Below are positions 14,274-15,752 of a DNA stretch of 15,752 bases, in pieces (position 1 is the stretch's first letter; each line of letters opens with the position of its first letter). The DNA is from Nostocoides sp039812405 (GTDB taxonomy: Bacteria; Actinomycetota; Actinomycetes; Actinomycetales; Dermatophilaceae), in contig JBDIAL010000069.1 in assembly GCA_039812405.1 (NCBI GenBank), positions 1-15,752 of the forward strand, read 5' to 3'. Below the pieces are notes generated by a model, which was given only the letters and a program-made list of their open reading frames with translations, did not search any database and was not told the DNA's origin. Position numbers and translations under genes: made by a program.

Positions 14274-14292
14274 GTCTTACATCATGTGAGAC
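14274..14292. promoter_or_regulatory. 19-bp near-perfect palindrome, probable antitoxin operator
   Basis: GTCTTACATCATGTGAGAC at 14274-14292 is a palindrome with one mismatched pair (T at 14278 against G at 14288) around a central C. It ends ten bases before the antitoxin ATG. Toxin-antitoxin operons are usually autorepressed at such a site; TTGGCT at 14268-14273 could be a -35. Confidence 0.6.
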
Positions 14293-14302
14293 GCTAGGGG
14301 CT

Positions 14303-14536
14303 ATGGCTGCGACGATCACGTTCCGACCCGACGACGAGACGCGGCTGGCGCTCGACGAGCTCACTGCTGACGGCACGCCCGTTTCGGCGGCTGTGCGTGA
14401 CGCCCTCATGGAGGCCGCTGCCCGGCACGCCAAGGCACGCCTCCGGACCGAGGCGGAGGCGCTGGCCGACGATCCCGGCGACCGCGCCGAGGCAGCGCGG
14501 GTCCTGCGCGACATGGAGACGCTGCGTGCGTGGTGA
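14303..14536 (+). CDS. Ribbon-helix-helix antitoxin (MazE-like)
   Basis: 77-residue protein. The N-terminal ITFRPDDETRLALDEL followed by SAAVRDALMEAAARH has the pattern of a ribbon-helix-helix DNA-binding domain; the charged C-terminal half (about 45-77) would bind and block the toxin. Its stop overlaps the toxin start by 11 bases, so it is translated first, as expected of an antitoxin. A 19-bp palindrome precedes it. AGGGG lies only two bases before ATG 14303, a poor spacing. Codons such as GCT, ACT and GTT are commoner than in neighbouring genes, a hint of transfer. The exact subfamily is not settled. Confidence 0.8.
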   Translation: MAATITFRPDDETRLALDELTADGTPVSAAVRDALMEAAARHAKARLRTEAEALADDPGDRAEAARVLRDMETLRAW

Positions 14537-14840
14537 CGTCCACCGTCTGCGCGCGCCACGAGGAGCTCGGGGCCACGAACAGCAGGGAGCTCGGTACGCC
14601 GTCGTCGTGCAGTCCGACGATCTCCAGCTGCTGTCGACCTGGATGGTCGCGCCCACCTCGACCTCCGCGCGCCCTGCCACCTTCCGTCCGACCGTCGAGG
14701 TCAACGGCACTCCGACACGCGTTCTGGTCGAGCAGGCGAGCGCCGTGGACCCGAGCCGGCTCGGCGATCAGGTCGGGCACCTGGGCTTCGACGAACTCCG
14801 CGCCATCGACGCGGCCCTGCGCCTCGTCCTCGCCCTCTGA
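14526..14840 (+). CDS. MazF/PemK-family endoribonuclease toxin
   Basis: 104-residue toxin of the MazF/PemK family, which cuts mRNA at short sequences. GTG 14526 gives the family N-terminus MRGDV; GHEQQGARYAVVVQ at 17-29 matches the usual G-x-EQ-x-RPAVVV segment (here Tyr replaces Pro). VAPTSTSA at 41-48 carries the conserved Thr/Ser of the active site, and VLVEQASAVDPSRLG plus VGHL are also typical. It overlaps the antitoxin by 11 bases, a normal coupling. An upstream in-frame ATG at 14397 lies deep in the antitoxin gene and is not expected. All key regions are present, so I expect an intact toxin; the target sequence is unknown. Confidence 0.83.
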   Translation: MRGDVHRLRAPRGARGHEQQGARYAVVVQSDDLQLLSTWMVAPTSTSARPATFRPTVEVNGTPTRVLVEQASAVDPSRLGDQVGHLGFDELRAIDAALRLVLAL

Positions 14841-15099
14841 CGCCGTGAGCGACAGGCTCCACGTCGGACCGCGTCACTGATGCCCCTGGAGTCGGGGAGA
14901 AAGAGTGATCGCTTCCAACACCGCACCAAGCGCACCTCGGGACGGGTCCGGCACGGGGGGCCACTACGCTGGCGAGCGTGCTCGTCGACGTCGGCGAGCC
15001 GGGCGCCGCGGGGACGCCGGCCGAGGAGACCGCCGGTGTGCCGGCCCCGGTCTCCGGCACGACAGCCGTCCCGGCCGCTCCCCATCCGAAAGGTCACGT
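14841..15099. other. Gap between toxin gene and pdxT
   Basis: About 259 bases without a confident gene. It holds a less GC-rich stretch (about 14894-14930) and, at 14965-14970, TACGCT seven bases before GTG 14978. That arrangement resembles a leaderless promoter, so it may start the pdxT transcript. No repeat or hairpin with clear meaning was seen. Confidence 0.5.
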
Positions 15100-15355
15100 A
15101 TGCCAACCGTCCCCCGCATCGGGGTCCTGGCCGTCCAGGGGGACGTCCGGGAGCACCTGCACGCCCTCGAGCAGTGCGGCGCGGACACCGTCCGAGTCCG
15201 GAGACCGGCCGAGCTGGCCGCGCTCGACGGCATCGTCATCCCCGGCGGGGAGTCGACGACGATGGACAAGCTGGTCCGGGCCTTCGACCTGTTCGACCCC
15301 CTGCGCACCCTCCTGGGAGAGGGGCTGCCCGCATACGGCTCGTGTGCCGGGATGA
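14978..15355 (+). CDS. Possible leaderless ORF running into pdxT
   Basis: GTG 14978 lies seven bases after TACGCT. The first 41 or so codons (to about 15100) are Ala/Pro/Gly-rich and have G or C in nearly all third positions; the remaining part is a shifted reading of pdxT and looks like noise. It may be a translated leader whose ribosomes pass over the pdxT start, or chance. I would not call it a functional protein without data. Confidence 0.2.
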   Translation: MLVDVGEPGAAGTPAEETAGVPAPVSGTTAVPAAPHPKGHVCQPSPASGSWPSRGTSGSTCTPSSSAARTPSESGDRPSWPRSTASSSPAGSRRRWTSWSGPSTCSTPCAPSWERGCPHTARVPG

Positions 15356-15705
15356 TCATGCTCGCCGACCGGCTCGCCGACGGACGTCCCGACCAGCAGA
15401 CCCTCGGCGGCCTCGACGTCACGGTGCGGCGCAACGCGTTCGGTCGGCAGGTCGACTCCTTCGAGGACGACCTGCACCTCACCGGGATCGAGGGGGCCGT
15501 CCGGGCCGTCTTCATCCGGGCCCCCTGGGTCGAGGAGACCGGTCCGTCCGTCGAGGTCCTCGGCCGCGTCGCGCACGGCCCGGCCGCCGGTAGGATCGTC
15601 GCGGTCCGGCAGGGGAGCCTCCTCGCCACGTCCTTCCACCCCGAGGTGACGCGGGACCACCGAGTGCACGAGATGTTCGTCGAGATCGTGAGGAATCGTC
15701 CATGA
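15100..15705 (+). CDS. pdxT: Pyridoxal 5'-phosphate synthase glutaminase subunit PdxT
   Basis: 201-residue class I glutaminase that supplies ammonia to PdxS. The catalytic triad is visible: nucleophile C82 in GSCAGMI, H180 and E182 in SFHPEVT; IPGGESTTM at 47-55 is the family's oxyanion-region motif. GAAAGG six bases before ATG 15100 fixes the start; an open frame extends upstream, but it is Arg-rich and unlike the family. Its stop overlaps the yebC start (ATGA), the usual actinobacterial order. Separation from pdxS by the toxin-antitoxin pair means it probably needs its own promoter, for which TACGCT at 14965 is a candidate. Confidence 0.95.
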   Translation: MPTVPRIGVLAVQGDVREHLHALEQCGADTVRVRRPAELAALDGIVIPGGESTTMDKLVRAFDLFDPLRTLLGEGLPAYGSCAGMIMLADRLADGRPDQQTLGGLDVTVRRNAFGRQVDSFEDDLHLTGIEGAVRAVFIRAPWVEETGPSVEVLGRVAHGPAAGRIVAVRQGSLLATSFHPEVTRDHRVHEMFVEIVRNRP

Positions 15706-15752
15706 GCGGCCACTCCAAATGGGCCACCACGAAGCACAAGAAGGCTGCCATC
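15702..15752 (+). CDS. YebC/PmpR-family regulator, first 17 codons only
   Basis: ATG 15702 overlaps the pdxT stop, with GAGGA about eight bases upstream. The visible residues MSGHSKWATTKHKKAAI are the highly conserved start of the YebC/PmpR family (transcription regulators or translation factors). The rest is beyond the window. The ruvC-ruvA-ruvB genes commonly follow in actinobacteria. Confidence 0.93.
   Translation, partial: MSGHSKWATTKHKKAAI

Noticed and set aside
14905..15099. N-terminal extension of PdxT from GTG 14905
   Set aside because: The added residues are Arg/Gly-rich and absent from the family; ATG 15100 has a good ribosome site.
1..15752. CRISPR array, tRNA/rRNA gene, insertion sequence or phage attachment site
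   Set aside because: No regularly spaced repeats, cloverleaf-like sequence, transposase or terminal inverted repeats were seen on reading either strand.

Overview
This is GC-rich DNA (strong G/C bias at third codon positions, GTG starts, ATGA/GTGA gene overlaps, TANNNT-type -10 elements close to start codons) from an actinobacterium. The phosphatidylinositol-mannoside gene block followed by pdxS/pdxT/yebC is typical of Actinomycetia. I suspect a member of Micrococcales near Intrasporangiaceae, but that is inference from style, not from a marker gene.

Left part (1-6340), sugar import and hydrolysis. A leftward ROK-family repressor gene (cut by the window edge) is divergent from a rightward operon: a Tat-exported lipoprotein solute-binding protein, two MalF/MalG-type permeases, and a cytoplasmic GH13 alpha-glucosidase. 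No ATPase gene is present, as is usual where a shared MsiK-type ATPase serves several importers. Two copies of a TCGACAA(A)CTA repeat, 21 bp apart, lie in the divergent promoter region and are the best operator candidate. A 12-bp perfect hairpin spans the glucosidase stop codon.

Middle part (6381-9754), accessory genes around the start of a core block. A HIT-family protein (the Rv2613c position of mycobacteria) appears to be expressed from a leaderless promoter through a seven-codon ORF. It is followed by a TauD/TfdA-type dioxygenase, and then by a divergent set: an HTTM membrane protein and a single-pass 155-residue membrane protein leftward, and a DCC-family (DUF393) CxxC protein rightward. 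Only 38 bp separate the divergent starts. The function of this set is unknown.

Right part (9783-15752), the conserved core: phosphatidylinositol phosphate synthase (pgsA), the PIM acyltransferase (patA), the phosphatidylinositol mannosyltransferase (pimA), a LemA-like membrane protein, the PLP synthase subunits pdxS and pdxT, and the first 17 codons of a YebC/PmpR-type regulator. pgsA, patA, pimA and the LemA-like gene are tightly packed and make the first phosphatidylinositol mannosides. A MazEF-like toxin-antitoxin pair with its own 19-bp near-palindrome sits between pdxS and pdxT, splitting the PLP synthase genes.

Two signals run across the genes. GGCATAC/GTATGCC is strongly over-represented and is spelled with otherwise unusual GCA and TAT codons. 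Leucine codon choice changes from CTG in the sugar operon to CTC in the core lipid genes. No rRNA, tRNA, CRISPR array or insertion sequence was seen.
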